DNA of 55,732 nt from Propionivibrio sp. (GCF_016790145.1 NZ_JAEUOI010000175.1:1-55732); one strand, 5' to 3'; positions 40,351 through 48,861 are shown, numbered from the stretch's first letter. Numbers and translations: made by a program. The notes: a model not told the origin generated them from the letters alone.

Positions 40351-41064
40351 ATGACCCGCACTTCAATGCGGCCACCTTTGCGACCGGTGCTGGCGCGCGG
40401 CCTGCCCTTCGCCTGCTACATTGTTTTTCTGGTCGTGGCTTCATCGCTGCCTACGTTGCAAACCGAAAGTGAGCTGGCGTCCGGATTGCCAATCGATCTG
40501 CGCTGGCTCTATGCCATGCAGATTACGCTCGTCCTCGGCATACTGGTGATTTTTCGTCGCGACTACCTTGAGCTGGAGGTGCCCAAGTCGGTGCGTTTCG
40601 CCGACTGGTGCTTGTCCCTGTTGCTCGGGGCAGGTGTTTTTGTGATGTGGATCAATCTCGACAGCGGCTGGATGACGCTCGGCGAGGCCAGGTCAGGCTT
40701 CGTACCGACAAACGATGCTGGCAAAATTGACTGGCCGCTGGTCCTTGTCCGCATTTTTGGTGCAGCCGCCGTGGTGCCGGTGATGGAGGAGCTTTTCTGG
40801 CGTTCATTTGTGCAGCGCTGGATCGATCAAAAGGATTTTCTGGCGCTGGCGCCGGCTGCAGGCAGCCTGCGTGCCCTGCTGCTGACTTCGCTGGTATTCG
40901 GTTTCGAGCACGGCCTATGGCTGGCGGGGATCTTCGCCGGGCTGGCCTACGGCTGGCTCTACCGGCGCAGCAGCAGCCTGTGGCCACCGATTGTGGCTCA
41001 CAGCCTGACCAATCTCCTGCTCGGGGTCTGGGTGGTGCGTACCGGACAGTGGCATTTCTGGTAG
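40351..41064 (+). CDS. CAAX-type membrane protease linked to exosortase systems
   Basis: From the ATG at 40351 the 237-residue protein has six to seven membrane spans and the CPBP/Abi motifs: EELFWRSFVQRW (about 157-168, the EExxxR motif), FGFEHGLWLAGIFAGLAYGW (about 193-212, His) and IVAHSLTNLL (about 222-231, His). A CAAX-protease-related family is known as an accessory of exosortase/PEP-CTERM loci, which fits the neighbouring EpsA. It is probably an inner-membrane protease. The upstream frame extension to 40228 is unsupported. Confidence 0.85.
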   Translation: MTRTSMRPPLRPVLARGLPFACYIVFLVVASSLPTLQTESELASGLPIDLRWLYAMQITLVLGILVIFRRDYLELEVPKSVRFADWCLSLLLGAGVFVMWINLDSGWMTLGEARSGFVPTNDAGKIDWPLVLVRIFGAAAVVPVMEELFWRSFVQRWIDQKDFLALAPAAGSLRALLLTSLVFGFEHGLWLAGIFAGLAYGWLYRRSSSLWPPIVAHSLTNLLLGVWVVRTGQWHFW

Positions 41065-41139
41065 GCGGCAAGTGGCGCGGAACCAGGCTGGCTGGCGCCG
41101 GACTCAATCCAGGCCTTTATTCGCTCGATAGTGCTGAAA

Positions 41140-41157
41140 GAATCATTTCGCTGTCAT
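41140..41157 (+). promoter_or_regulatory. Pho-box-like repeat before a small unknown gene
   Basis: GAATCAT-TTCG-CTGTCAT: the second heptamer is perfect, the first keeps TCAT (4 of 7), with an 11-base period. It ends 73 bases before the ATG at 41231. Confidence 0.55.
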
Positions 41158-41230
41158 CACCCGGAAAGAATTAGCTGGAATGATGCAGGCACCGCGGATA
41201 CTGATTCCGCATTTCTGAAAGGAAGTTTCC

Positions 41231-41521
41231 ATGTCAAGGAGTGAAATGATTGCTGTATTGGTCAACGATACGGTAGAGCGAATGGTGGACTTGCGCCAGG
41301 TCTTCTGGTTGCAGGGCATTCTGGAAAACGGATTTGCCGGGTTCGCAAAGTGGTCGGATGATGAGCTACGCCGGGAATTGAAAGGGCGTGGCATCGATTC
41401 AGACAAGACGGGTGACGAAGCGGGCGAGTGCGACTCTGACGAGCGCGAGGAAGGTCACGAGTTCCTCCGGCTCGCCGGCCATCTGGGCTCGAATAGTCAG
41501 CTTCACTATCTGAACGACTAG
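41231..41521 (+). CDS. small conserved-looking acidic protein, unknown function
   Basis: The 96-residue product begins MSRSEMIAVLVNDTVERMVD after an AGGAAG Shine-Dalgarno 6 bases upstream. The first 55 residues look like a folded helical domain (LRQVFWLQGILENGFAGFAK, SDDELRRELKGRGI); the rest is acidic (GDEAGECDSDEREEG). No signal peptide or membrane span. The Pho-box-like site upstream suggests it belongs to the phosphate-responsive set and is made in the cytoplasm. I recognise no family. Confidence 0.7.
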   Translation: MSRSEMIAVLVNDTVERMVDLRQVFWLQGILENGFAGFAKWSDDELRRELKGRGIDSDKTGDEAGECDSDEREEGHEFLRLAGHLGSNSQLHYLND

Positions 41522-41538
41522 CCCGGCATGCGGGGCTA
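41519..41538 (+). terminator. probable terminator after the small acidic protein
   Basis: The stem TAGCCC/GGGCTA begins at the stop codon and is followed by a T/C-rich stretch rather than a clean T-run, so it is moderately convincing. Confidence 0.4.
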
Positions 41539-41715
41539 CTTTGCCCCTTTCATCCTTTCGCTAGCGGGGCGCCGGGGAGTTGTTCTTCGTCCTCCGGTTC
41601 GACGAGTGGCTTTCATTGTTGCGCCCGCCGCACTTCCGGTCTGGCTCGAATTTTTGCCAGCATAGTTTAATGGCGCGATCTCAAACCAATGACATCGACC
41701 GGCTATTATTCAGAG

Positions 41716-41840
41716 CACGTCACACCGGCGGAGGCCGGTATCCAGAATGGTACCCCGTTACTGGGTCACAGCTATTGCCCCGAAGGTGTCAGGGCCAAGG
41801 GCTCAAATACCCTTGTGGTGCGCCGGGACGACGCGTCATC
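41716..41840. repeat. REP-like intergenic repeat pair
   Basis: GTCACACCGGCGGAGGCCGG followed by TATCCAG, and about 75 bases later CCGGGACGACGCGTCATC in the opposite sense, look like the two arms of the common GTCATTCCGGC..GCCGGAATCCAG type element. The 41522-41955 gap holds no gene besides this. Confidence 0.5.
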
Positions 41841-41955
41841 TCATTTTGCTATAGTAGAAGATTGGGCAATGCCATTGCAAGCATTGCCCGTTTGATTGGT
41901 GAATTTGCAATCCATCAGCCTTGGCGACACTTAGCCCTTGTCTGCCGCACAGAGC

Positions 41956-42342
41956 TCAGTGGTCCTGCGGTTCTTCAGCAACTTGCAGCGCCTGGATGAC
42001 GTTGTCAACAGAAAGTGCGGCAACTTCCTGAGCGGAGCTATCACTGATTTCACCGGGGCCGGCAGCTTGTTGGCCGGCATTTTCCTGCCCGATCCTTGAC
42101 CTGCCGCCCAACTCTGCCGGCGCGATGACGGTCGATCTTGTCCTAGCCGCCAGTTTGTTTTTTTCCTGGGGCATCGGCGGCGGTGCAATATTGCTGAAAA
42201 TCTCGATACCATTTTCGTCCTGTGAGACATAAATCTCGTTCTCGGGAAGTTTCTCGGCGACAGCGGCAGACGAAATCAGGGCGAACAGAAGGCAGGCTGT
42301 TGTGAATCGGCGGGGCAAGGTCGGTGGCATGATTGGAATCAT
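41956..42342 (-). CDS. exported hypothetical protein, DUF4124-like start
   Basis: The 128-residue product has a signal peptide (FTTACLLFALISSAAVAEK) and then NEIYVSQDENGIEIFSNI, resembling the start of DUF4124 domains (YxWxDxxGxxxxSxxPP). The remainder is low-complexity Gln/Ala/Ser. Its start codon lies at the edge of the terminator of the upstream PEP-CTERM gene, so expression by read-through or its own promoter is possible. Function unknown. Confidence 0.65.
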   Translation of the reverse strand: MIPIMPPTLPRRFTTACLLFALISSAAVAEKLPENEIYVSQDENGIEIFSNIAPPPMPQEKNKLAARTRSTVIAPAELGGRSRIGQENAGQQAAGPGEISDSSAQEVAALSVDNVIQALQVAEEPQDH

Positions 42343-42376
42343 AAAAAAACCCAGCGCCGTGAAGTTCAGGCGCTGG
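42343..42376 (-). terminator. rho-independent terminator after PEP-CTERM 2
   Basis: On the minus strand CCAGCGCC-loop-GGCGCTGG (arms 42369-42376 and 42351-42358 on plus) is followed by seven T. It ends the exported protein/phosphatase/PEP-CTERM operon. Confidence 0.85.
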
Positions 42377-42400
42377 TTAAAGTACAGCAGGGAGGAGGTT

Positions 42401-43066
42401 TCAGTGCGAACGGCGGCGACGGGGCATGAAGCCGAACAGGCCGAGGCCAGCGAGCATCAGCGCGTAGGCATCGGGTTCGGGTACGGCAGAGACCGACATA
42501 TTGTCATAGCTCTTGCCACCGGCCAGCAGTACGGCACTGACATTCGTCCAGGTACCGGTACTCTGGATCAGCAGTCCCGGATTTTCGTACTGGGTGTACG
42601 AAAACTGCGCTCCGGCGATTTCGTGGCCGGTGCTGTCGAGGAAGGCCATGTAACTGCTGCCCGGATAGCCAAATTTCGACATGTCCTGCTGAATGGAGAA
42701 CGACGCGATGGTCTGTGGTGCGGAGAACATTACGAGGATGGGTTGGTTGTCGTTCCACAGCACATTGGGTAGCGAAACTGCGCTGCCGTCGTTCTTGGCC
42801 AGCACGTTGCCGTAAGTGGTCGTCGCGTCGATCCAGTGGAATGTGCCTGTCAGATCGCCCCAGGCATCGACGTCGTCCACCGTGCCTGCATTGCCGAAAT
42901 GGATAAGTGAGGCGTATGAGCCCAGGGCCGTATCGGCGACACTGCCGGAGGCGACATTGTCGAAGTTGAAGGAGGCCGAGAAATTGGCAGCGGACGCCGT
43001 TGCCGAGGTGACCACAAGGGCCGCCGCCAGCATCGTGGCACGCAGACTGAAAAGATTCTTGCGCAT
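42401..43066 (-). CDS. PEP-CTERM-anchored exported protein 2
   Basis: The 221-residue protein has a signal peptide (LRATMLAAALVVTSATASA), a beta-sandwich-like middle (NFSASFNFDNVASGSVADTA, QTIASFSIQQDMSKFGYPG) and the sorting tail VPEPDAYALMLAGLGLFGF with MPRRRR after the span. The middle resembles lectin- or carbohydrate-binding-like PEP-CTERM proteins. It starts 25 bases after the alkaline phosphatase stop, so it is the last gene of that operon. Confidence 0.9.
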   Translation of the reverse strand: MRKNLFSLRATMLAAALVVTSATASAANFSASFNFDNVASGSVADTALGSYASLIHFGNAGTVDDVDAWGDLTGTFHWIDATTTYGNVLAKNDGSAVSLPNVLWNDNQPILVMFSAPQTIASFSIQQDMSKFGYPGSSYMAFLDSTGHEIAGAQFSYTQYENPGLLIQSTGTWTNVSAVLLAGGKSYDNMSVSAVPEPDAYALMLAGLGLFGFMPRRRRSH

Positions 43067-43091
43067 GGAGAAAATCCTTTGTCAGGTTGGA

Positions 43092-45086
43092 TTACTTGGC
43101 GCCGCCGACGGCGATCTGGCCAAGCTTGAAGAACACGTCGGTGTTGTCGAACACGCCGGTGAATAACGATGCACCGCGACCGTAGGCCGACAGCGGGATA
43201 TCGGTCGCGGTATGCACCGCCTGCTCGCCAGACACCTGACCGGACACCAGATAGCCGGTGCCTGAATTGCGCACATTCGGATTGGCCGGATAGGTGTTCA
43301 GCGGTGCACTACCGACAAAGGGCTGCTGCGAATCCTGGGTTGGCTGCGGGTTGGACTGCCAGGTTTCGTAACGGTCGGCGTTGGCACCGTAACCGATCAG
43401 CATCTTGCCGCTCACGTCGGTGCTGGCCGGATAGCCGTCGGCGTTGATCGTGTATTTCGGGAACTTGGCGTCCTGATAAGTCAGAACGCTGGTCTTCGCC
43501 GCACCGCCACCGCTGTAGGCGCCGATGATGGCTGCTCCGGCACATTCATGGTCGGCGGTGACGATGACGATGGTGTCGGGATTGGTGCTGGCGAAGTCCT
43601 GGGCCTTCTTTATGGCCCGGTCGAATTCGATGGTTTCAAGAATCCAGCGGTCACTGTCCATCAGGTGGGCCTGCTTGTCGATCGAAGCCGCTTCAACCAT
43701 CAACACGAAGCCGTTGGCGTTGTTCTTGTTGAGTACCTGCAGTGCCTTGTCGGTCATCTCGTCGAGCATCGGCTGGTCGGGGAAGCCGTAGTCGTTCACG
43801 ATGCTGGAGGCACCGCGACGAGCGTTGATTTTGTCGAAGGCCACGTTCATGTTGGAGAAGCTGAAGAGACCGAGCAGCTTGTCGGGAACGCCGGCGGAGT
43901 CCATCGCGGTCTTGTCGGCGGCATAGGTGTAACCTGCGCTCTGGAAACTGGCGATCAGATCGCGTGACGCGTCAAGCGCTCCGGCTGCGGCGCCCCAGCC
44001 GGCAACGATGTCACCTGGCAAAACGTAGTCGGAAGAGTTTTTGCGCTGCGAACCATTGACCGGCTGCGGACTGGTGGTGTTGGAGGGGTTGCTCAGGAAC
44101 CACTTGCGACCGCCGCCCATGAGAACGGTCAGGCCGGTCAGATTGCGGTCGTCAAGGTACTGGTCGACGATGCCGGTACCGTTGCCACGGTTCGAGGTGT
44201 GCACGGCGTTGGCCGCCGGCGTGGCATCGAACACGTCGGCGGTGGTCACGATACCCAGCGTAGTCCCCTTGGTGCGATGCAGGAATTCGGAAAGGTACTC
44301 GACGCGCGGGTTATCGAAAGCATCGCTGGTGTCATCCGGAAAAACGCCCTCCTGATTGTTGGCCGCCTTGTTGCCGTTGACGTAGTTGGCCATGCCGGGC
44401 GCCGAGTCGGTGACGATGGAGTCGAGCGAAGAGGTCATCACCATGCCGGTGACGGGGAAGGTGTCCATCGCCAAACGTCCCTGGGCCTTGCCCTGGGCAT
44501 AGCCCTTGACCATGATGCGGGCGGCTGTGCGGTGGGCGGCGCCCATGCCGTCGCCGAGCATGATGATGATGTTCTTGGCCGTGCGGCCGTTGTTGGGAAT
44601 GATGCCGACGACTTCGAAGTTGCCGCTGCGCTCGACGACAGCGCCGTCACTCTGCGTGGCTTTGGCGGTCAGGGTGTGCATTCCGGCAGCGGAGTTGGAG
44701 TAAGCACGAATCGAGGCAGCAACGGCACACGGTACGCTCGCCGTGATGGCCGTAGCGGGCAGCATCCCCTTGTTGCCTGATGCGACCTTGTCGCTGCAGG
44801 TCGCACCGGCAGTAACGGTGCCGACGCTCACACCATCAACCTTGAATTCGACCGACGAGATAGCCTGGCCGGCAATCGGCTGCACCGTCGCTTGCAGGTC
44901 AAAGCGCTGGCCGGGCAGGAAGCGCGCCAGCGTGCTGGCGCCGCTAACGATGGGGTTGGACGGCGGCGTCAGGCGGGAGATGGTCAGCGTGGAGGGGGAG
45001 GCGGAAAAGGCCGCGCTGGCCATTGAGGCGAGTGCGGCGCTGATCATGAGATGCATGCAGTTGCGTGTAAATGCGGGCGTGTTCAT
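43092..45086 (-). CDS. exported alkaline phosphatase with N-terminal Ig-like domain
   Basis: The 664-residue protein has a signal peptide (MISAALASMASAAFSA), an Ig-like beta domain (about 35-160) and a PhoA-type catalytic domain from about 165: NIIIMLGDGMG (metal Asp near 179), IVTDSAPGMANY with the nucleophile Ser228, MVEAASIDKQAH and VTADHECAG with metal ligands. It hydrolyses phosphate monoesters outside the cytoplasm. Canonical E. coli PhoA lacks the N-terminal domain and is about 470 residues. It sits in an operon headed by the palindromic site at 45857 and not by a Pho box. Confidence 0.92.
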   Translation of the reverse strand: MNTPAFTRNCMHLMISAALASMASAAFSASPSTLTISRLTPPSNPIVSGASTLARFLPGQRFDLQATVQPIAGQAISSVEFKVDGVSVGTVTAGATCSDKVASGNKGMLPATAITASVPCAVAASIRAYSNSAAGMHTLTAKATQSDGAVVERSGNFEVVGIIPNNGRTAKNIIIMLGDGMGAAHRTAARIMVKGYAQGKAQGRLAMDTFPVTGMVMTSSLDSIVTDSAPGMANYVNGNKAANNQEGVFPDDTSDAFDNPRVEYLSEFLHRTKGTTLGIVTTADVFDATPAANAVHTSNRGNGTGIVDQYLDDRNLTGLTVLMGGGRKWFLSNPSNTTSPQPVNGSQRKNSSDYVLPGDIVAGWGAAAGALDASRDLIASFQSAGYTYAADKTAMDSAGVPDKLLGLFSFSNMNVAFDKINARRGASSIVNDYGFPDQPMLDEMTDKALQVLNKNNANGFVLMVEAASIDKQAHLMDSDRWILETIEFDRAIKKAQDFASTNPDTIVIVTADHECAGAAIIGAYSGGGAAKTSVLTYQDAKFPKYTINADGYPASTDVSGKMLIGYGANADRYETWQSNPQPTQDSQQPFVGSAPLNTYPANPNVRNSGTGYLVSGQVSGEQAVHTATDIPLSAYGRGASLFTGVFDNTDVFFKLGQIAVGGAK

Positions 45087-45140
45087 ATTGACGGCTCCTA
45101 GACAAATGTGAGGTTGGGGCGGCGGGGAAACGTTGCGGGA

Positions 45141-45728
45141 TTATTTTTGCGGCTGGCCGGCAAGCATCAGTCGGGTCAGATCCGGGTCGAGCTGCATGCG
45201 TACTGCCGAGACGTGGCCGTCGGCCTCTTCATGCGGGCCGACACTCAAGGTTCCGGTCAAGCGCAACAGACCGGGGAAAAATGGAATCGTTCGGCCTTCC
45301 GGTTGAGCGGCATGTACGAATATGACACTGGCCGGAAGATCGTCGGCCAGGCTTTCGTCTTCGTCGCCGAGCGTGACGGGCACGGGCGACAGGATAAAGG
45401 CGTCGGCCATGGGTGTTTCATGGTGCGCCATGAAGCCGACGATGCGCACACGTTTACCGTCAAGCGAGATCAGTTTCTCGGTGGGTTCGAGGCCGCGCGG
45501 GCCGACCGGCAGGCGGAAGAATTCGCGGAATTTCAGGTCGGTCATTCCCTCCGGCGCGGGGCCGGCATCTTTAATTGCGCTGATTGCCGCCGGGACTTCG
45601 CTGACGGCTTTATCTGCTTCATTGGGCTGCATGCCATGGGCCTGGACGTTTGCGGCGATCGCCAGATAGCTCGAGGCCAGGATCATGAAGCGTTTCAGAT
45701 GCCTGCGTGTAGCTGATGATTGGTTCAA
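45141..45728 (-). CDS. exported protein with probable Tat signal, DUF3299-like
   Basis: I take the TTG at 45728 as start because AAGGAG lies 6 bases upstream and no suitable ATG precedes the signal. The product (about 195 residues) then begins with SATRRHLKRFM and a hydrophobic stretch ending VQAHG, a plausible twin-arginine signal. The mature part has LDGKRVRIVGFMAHHETPM and PASVIFVHAAQPEGRTIPFF, which recall DUF3299 proteins. It is first in the operon with alkaline phosphatase, 54 bases upstream of it. A folded, cofactor-carrying partner of the phosphatase is possible. Function unknown. Confidence 0.7.
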   Translation of the reverse strand: MNQSSATRRHLKRFMILASSYLAIAANVQAHGMQPNEADKAVSEVPAAISAIKDAGPAPEGMTDLKFREFFRLPVGPRGLEPTEKLISLDGKRVRIVGFMAHHETPMADAFILSPVPVTLGDEDESLADDLPASVIFVHAAQPEGRTIPFFPGLLRLTGTLSVGPHEEADGHVSAVRMQLDPDLTRLMLAGQPQK

Positions 45729-45856
45729 TTGCAACTCCTTGTCTGAAAAATTGTGCTTGCCAGAGAAACACGCTCCGTGGAGGGTGCCTCGTGCAAGAAT
45801 GAAAGGCATCATAGCCCGCTGAAATGAAGCTTTGATGTATCCCGATTGCTTTTCGC

Positions 45857-45874
45857 ATAGTCCGATCAGACTAT
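45857..45874. promoter_or_regulatory. 18-bp palindrome, site 3 (exported protein/alkaline phosphatase operon)
   Basis: ATAGTCCGATCAGACTAT has 6-base perfect arms (ATAGTC/GACTAT) and matches site 1 at 16 of 18 positions when read in the same register. It lies 128 bases before the TTG start at 45728 and just after the end of the GGDEF-EAL gene. Confidence 0.75.
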
Positions 45875-45907
45875 TCGCCAAGAGCATGATTTTTTCGCCA
45901 AACTGCC

Positions 45908-47755
45908 CTATTGGTTGCTGGACAGCCAGTTCAGCAGGTCTTCGGCCGGCATCGGCCGGGCGTGGTAATAGCCCTGAATTTCGTCGCAGGCCGAGGCGCT
46001 GGTCAGTTCATATTCGGCTGCCGTTTCAACGCCTTCGGCTACCGTCTCCAGCGAAAGACTCCTGGCCAGGGAGACTATGGCCTGGACAATGGACTCGTTG
46101 GCCGGAACGTTTTCGATACCGCGAATGAATGACTGGTCAATCTTCAGACGATCGATCGGAAAACGCTGCAGGTAGCTGAGATTGGAGAAGCCGGTGCCGA
46201 AATCGTCAATGGCCAGCTTGACGCCAATGCGCTTGAGCTCGCGCAGCGTGTTCAGCACATCGTCGGCATGATGCATGGCATTGTTTTCGGTCAGTTCAAG
46301 CTCGATATGGCACGGATCGATCCCGGTTTCCTGAATGATCCGGCGCACATTTTCGGTGAAGTTCCTGCGCCGGAACTGCACCGCCGAAATATTGATTGCC
46401 ATGCGTAGCGGCGGGTTGTGGCACAAGGCCCAGGCCCGTTGCTGACGACAGGCTTCGCGCAATACCCAGTTGCCGATGTCGATGATCAACCCGCTCTCTT
46501 CGGCAATCCTGATGAAGGCTGCAGGCGAGAGCAGGCCTCGTTGCGGGTGCTGCCAGCGGATCAGGGCCTCGACACCGATGGTCTTGCCGCTCGCCACGCT
46601 GACCTGAGGCTGGTAGTGCAGCACCAGTTCGTTGCGGGCAATTGCATGTCTGAGGTCCGACTCAAGCGACGAATGATCCATCAGTCCCATGGCCAACCCC
46701 GGTGCGTAACAACGGAATGCATTGCGACCGCTTTGTTTGGCCTCGTACATTGCGGCGTCGGCTTTGGCCAGCAGGCTGCTGCTCTCCGTCTCGTCGACCG
46801 GATATATTGCAATGCCCAGACTGGCGGTAATGAATATTTCTCGCTCGAGTATACTGAAGGGCAAACGGAAATAATCGACGATTCGTCGGGCAGTGATTTC
46901 CGCCTCGCGGGCATCGGGCAAATTCACCAAAAGGACGGCAAACTCGTCTCCTCCGAGTCGAGCCACCGTATCGTTGCAGCGGATGCAGGACTCCAGCCGC
47001 TCGGCCACTGCTTGCAGCAGGAGATCGCCAAAACCGTGCCCCATGGTGTCGTTGATCTGCTTGAATCGATCCAGATCGACAAACATCAGGCCGACCTGCG
47101 TACCGTTCCGTTTTGCTTCACGACAGGCCATGTGCAGACGGTCGTTCATCAGCATGCGATTGGGTATCCGGGTCAACTGGTCGTAGTGGGCCAGGTAGTA
47201 GAGTTCATCCTGTTTGCGCTGGGTGATGCTGTTGAGCAGACTATGACCGTTGGCAATACCAAGATACTTTTTTTCGTCGGTGACGATGAAGCCGCTGACC
47301 ATGTGTTGCATTCCGGCGTCGATGATGATCGCCGCCACGTCGTCGATGCTGGTGGCCGCGTCAACCACAATCGGCCTGTTGTTGATCGCCGGCGCAATAT
47401 CGACAATTTGCGAGAGGGGCTTCCTGCCGAAAACCTCAATCGAATAGGTGCGACTGAAGTACTCAATGTAGGCGTGCCGCTCAATCAGGGCGCGCGGCAC
47501 GCTCGCCTCATCGATCACCGGGATCGCATAAATACTGGCGTCCTGCATGAACAGATTCAGGACATCGCAGCACAGCGCCGAGCGGGTAACGGGTGGCAGC
47601 ATCCGATGCAATTGCCTGACCGAAGGCGCCACCTGCATATCCTTGAAATCAAGATAAGCATTCCTGGCAACACTCGGTTTTGATAAATTTTCGTACGGCA
47701 AAGGACTCGGCGAATTGCCGTGGGCATGGTCCAGGCCAGCTTCACGTTTTAACAT
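45908..47755 (-). CDS. CBS-like, GGDEF and EAL domain c-di-GMP protein
   Basis: From the ATG at 47755 the 615-residue protein has an N-terminal CBS-like pair (about 45-195: YAIPVIDEASVPRALIERHA, HMVSGFIVTDEKKYLGIANG), a GGDEF domain (about 200-360) with intact LGGDEFAVLL, and an EAL domain (about 375-610) with VEALIRW, ELELTENN, IDDFGTGFSNL and VAEGVET. All usual catalytic residues appear present, so it could make or break cyclic di-GMP. The CBS-like part may sense nucleotides. I prefer 47755 to the ATG at 47782, which would lie only 15 bases from the Pho box. Confidence 0.92.
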   Translation of the reverse strand: MLKREAGLDHAHGNSPSPLPYENLSKPSVARNAYLDFKDMQVAPSVRQLHRMLPPVTRSALCCDVLNLFMQDASIYAIPVIDEASVPRALIERHAYIEYFSRTYSIEVFGRKPLSQIVDIAPAINNRPIVVDAATSIDDVAAIIIDAGMQHMVSGFIVTDEKKYLGIANGHSLLNSITQRKQDELYYLAHYDQLTRIPNRMLMNDRLHMACREAKRNGTQVGLMFVDLDRFKQINDTMGHGFGDLLLQAVAERLESCIRCNDTVARLGGDEFAVLLVNLPDAREAEITARRIVDYFRLPFSILEREIFITASLGIAIYPVDETESSSLLAKADAAMYEAKQSGRNAFRCYAPGLAMGLMDHSSLESDLRHAIARNELVLHYQPQVSVASGKTIGVEALIRWQHPQRGLLSPAAFIRIAEESGLIIDIGNWVLREACRQQRAWALCHNPPLRMAINISAVQFRRRNFTENVRRIIQETGIDPCHIELELTENNAMHHADDVLNTLRELKRIGVKLAIDDFGTGFSNLSYLQRFPIDRLKIDQSFIRGIENVPANESIVQAIVSLARSLSLETVAEGVETAAEYELTSASACDEIQGYYHARPMPAEDLLNWLSSNQ

Positions 47756-47797
47756 GATTACCCTGTTGAAATTGAATGACAAGTTTCACAGTTTTCT

Positions 47798-47815
47798 GTT
47801 ACAGCCTGATGACAG
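47798..47815 (-). promoter_or_regulatory. Pho box before the GGDEF-EAL gene (best match)
   Basis: On the minus strand: CTGTCAT-CAGG-CTGTAAC, matching CTGTCAY at 7 and 6 of 7 with an 11-base period. It ends 42 bases before the ATG at 47755. This is the strongest Pho-box match in the window. Confidence 0.8.
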
Positions 47816-47880
47816 GCCTTGGCTGATCCGTTGGTTCGTGGAACTGCGATTGATGTGGCAATAATTCCTTGTACAGGGTT

Positions 47881-47926
47881 GACAACAAAAGGCCCGGAAC
47901 TGAATAGCTCCAGGCCTTTTGTTGTT
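47881..47926. terminator. strong bidirectional terminator after the nuclease
   Basis: The 13-base perfect stem ACAACAAAAGGCC/GGCCTTTTGTTGT (47882-47894 and 47913-47925) has A-rich and T-rich outer halves that give T-runs on both strands. It ends the PEP-CTERM/nuclease operon. Confidence 0.85.
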
Positions 47927-47943
47927 ACCGGGTGCTTGATCAA

Positions 47944-48861
47944 TCAGTAGCTGAAATCACGGCTTACGTCGATCTGCGACGGTGTCAGGCCGCGCAAGGT
48001 CACCAGTGGCGTGAAAACCGCCGGGCCATTCGGGCCATCGCCATCGACCTGAACGCTAACACCGCTATTGCTGGCGATGGCGCGTACCCAACCGTCGGCG
48101 AAGGGGTTGCTGCCCCGGTAACCGATACTGGCGAGCAGGCTGCGCAGATCGATACGATCCTGGCCGGGGGCGAAGTCGGTGATCGTATCGATGCCCTCGT
48201 TGAGACTGCGATAGACGAACACGTCCTTGCCGGCGCCGCCGCTGAGTACATCGCCACCCAGGCCGCCGTAGATGATCTCGTCAGCCGTGGTTCCTTTCAG
48301 CACGTCGCGATTTCCGCTGCCGTCGATACGCTTCATCAAGTGCAGGCCGACGATGACCGGGTCGTGATCGGAAGCGCGATACGGCGTCGCCGAATACAGG
48401 TCCTGTAGCTTGAACTCGGTGTTGTAGTCGATGACCGATGGTTCGTCGGCATTGATGTGCCATTCGCCGATGCCGGTAACCTGGTCGGTCAGGCTGGCGC
48501 TGGCCAGGGCGTGATCGAGATAGCCACTCTCACCGTCGAAGGTGTAGGAGTAAGGATCGGCAATGTAGCGGGCGATGAGATTGGTGAGGCCGCCGCCAGT
48601 CAGCGTGGTGATCGGATTTTCCATGCCGTAGGCGTTGAGATCGCCGATCACCAGCACGTCGCCATCGCCGGACTGGCTCTTGACCGTCTCGATGAAAGTG
48701 AGAAGCTCGCTGGCCTGCTGCACCCGGCGGGCGTTGAAGCAGCTCTGGCCGTCACCCTGGTCGGTGTCGGAGCCGCTGGCGCCGTCACAGCCCTTGGACT
48801 TGAAATGGTTTACGATCAACGTGAACTTCTCGCCGTTGCCCGCCTGGAAGGTCTGAGCCAA
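47944..48861 (-). CDS. C-terminal part of the interrupted extracellular nuclease, with RTX repeats
   Basis: This 305-residue frame is in the same phase as the gene upstream and is separated from it only by a TAA at 48931-48933. It holds the second half of the endonuclease/exonuclease/phosphatase domain (LVIGDLNAYGMENPITTL, ASDHDPVIVGLHL) and an RTX-like block (GGLGGDVLSGGAGKDVF) expected to bind calcium, then a short C-terminal tail that could be a secretion signal. The apparent start is a TTG and is probably not a real one. It is best read as part of one gene spanning 47944-51027. Confidence 0.85.
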   Translation of the reverse strand: MAQTFQAGNGEKFTLIVNHFKSKGCDGASGSDTDQGDGQSCFNARRVQQASELLTFIETVKSQSGDGDVLVIGDLNAYGMENPITTLTGGGLTNLIARYIADPYSYTFDGESGYLDHALASASLTDQVTGIGEWHINADEPSVIDYNTEFKLQDLYSATPYRASDHDPVIVGLHLMKRIDGSGNRDVLKGTTADEIIYGGLGGDVLSGGAGKDVFVYRSLNEGIDTITDFAPGQDRIDLRSLLASIGYRGSNPFADGWVRAIASNSGVSVQVDGDGPNGPAVFTPLVTLRGLTPSQIDVSRDFSY

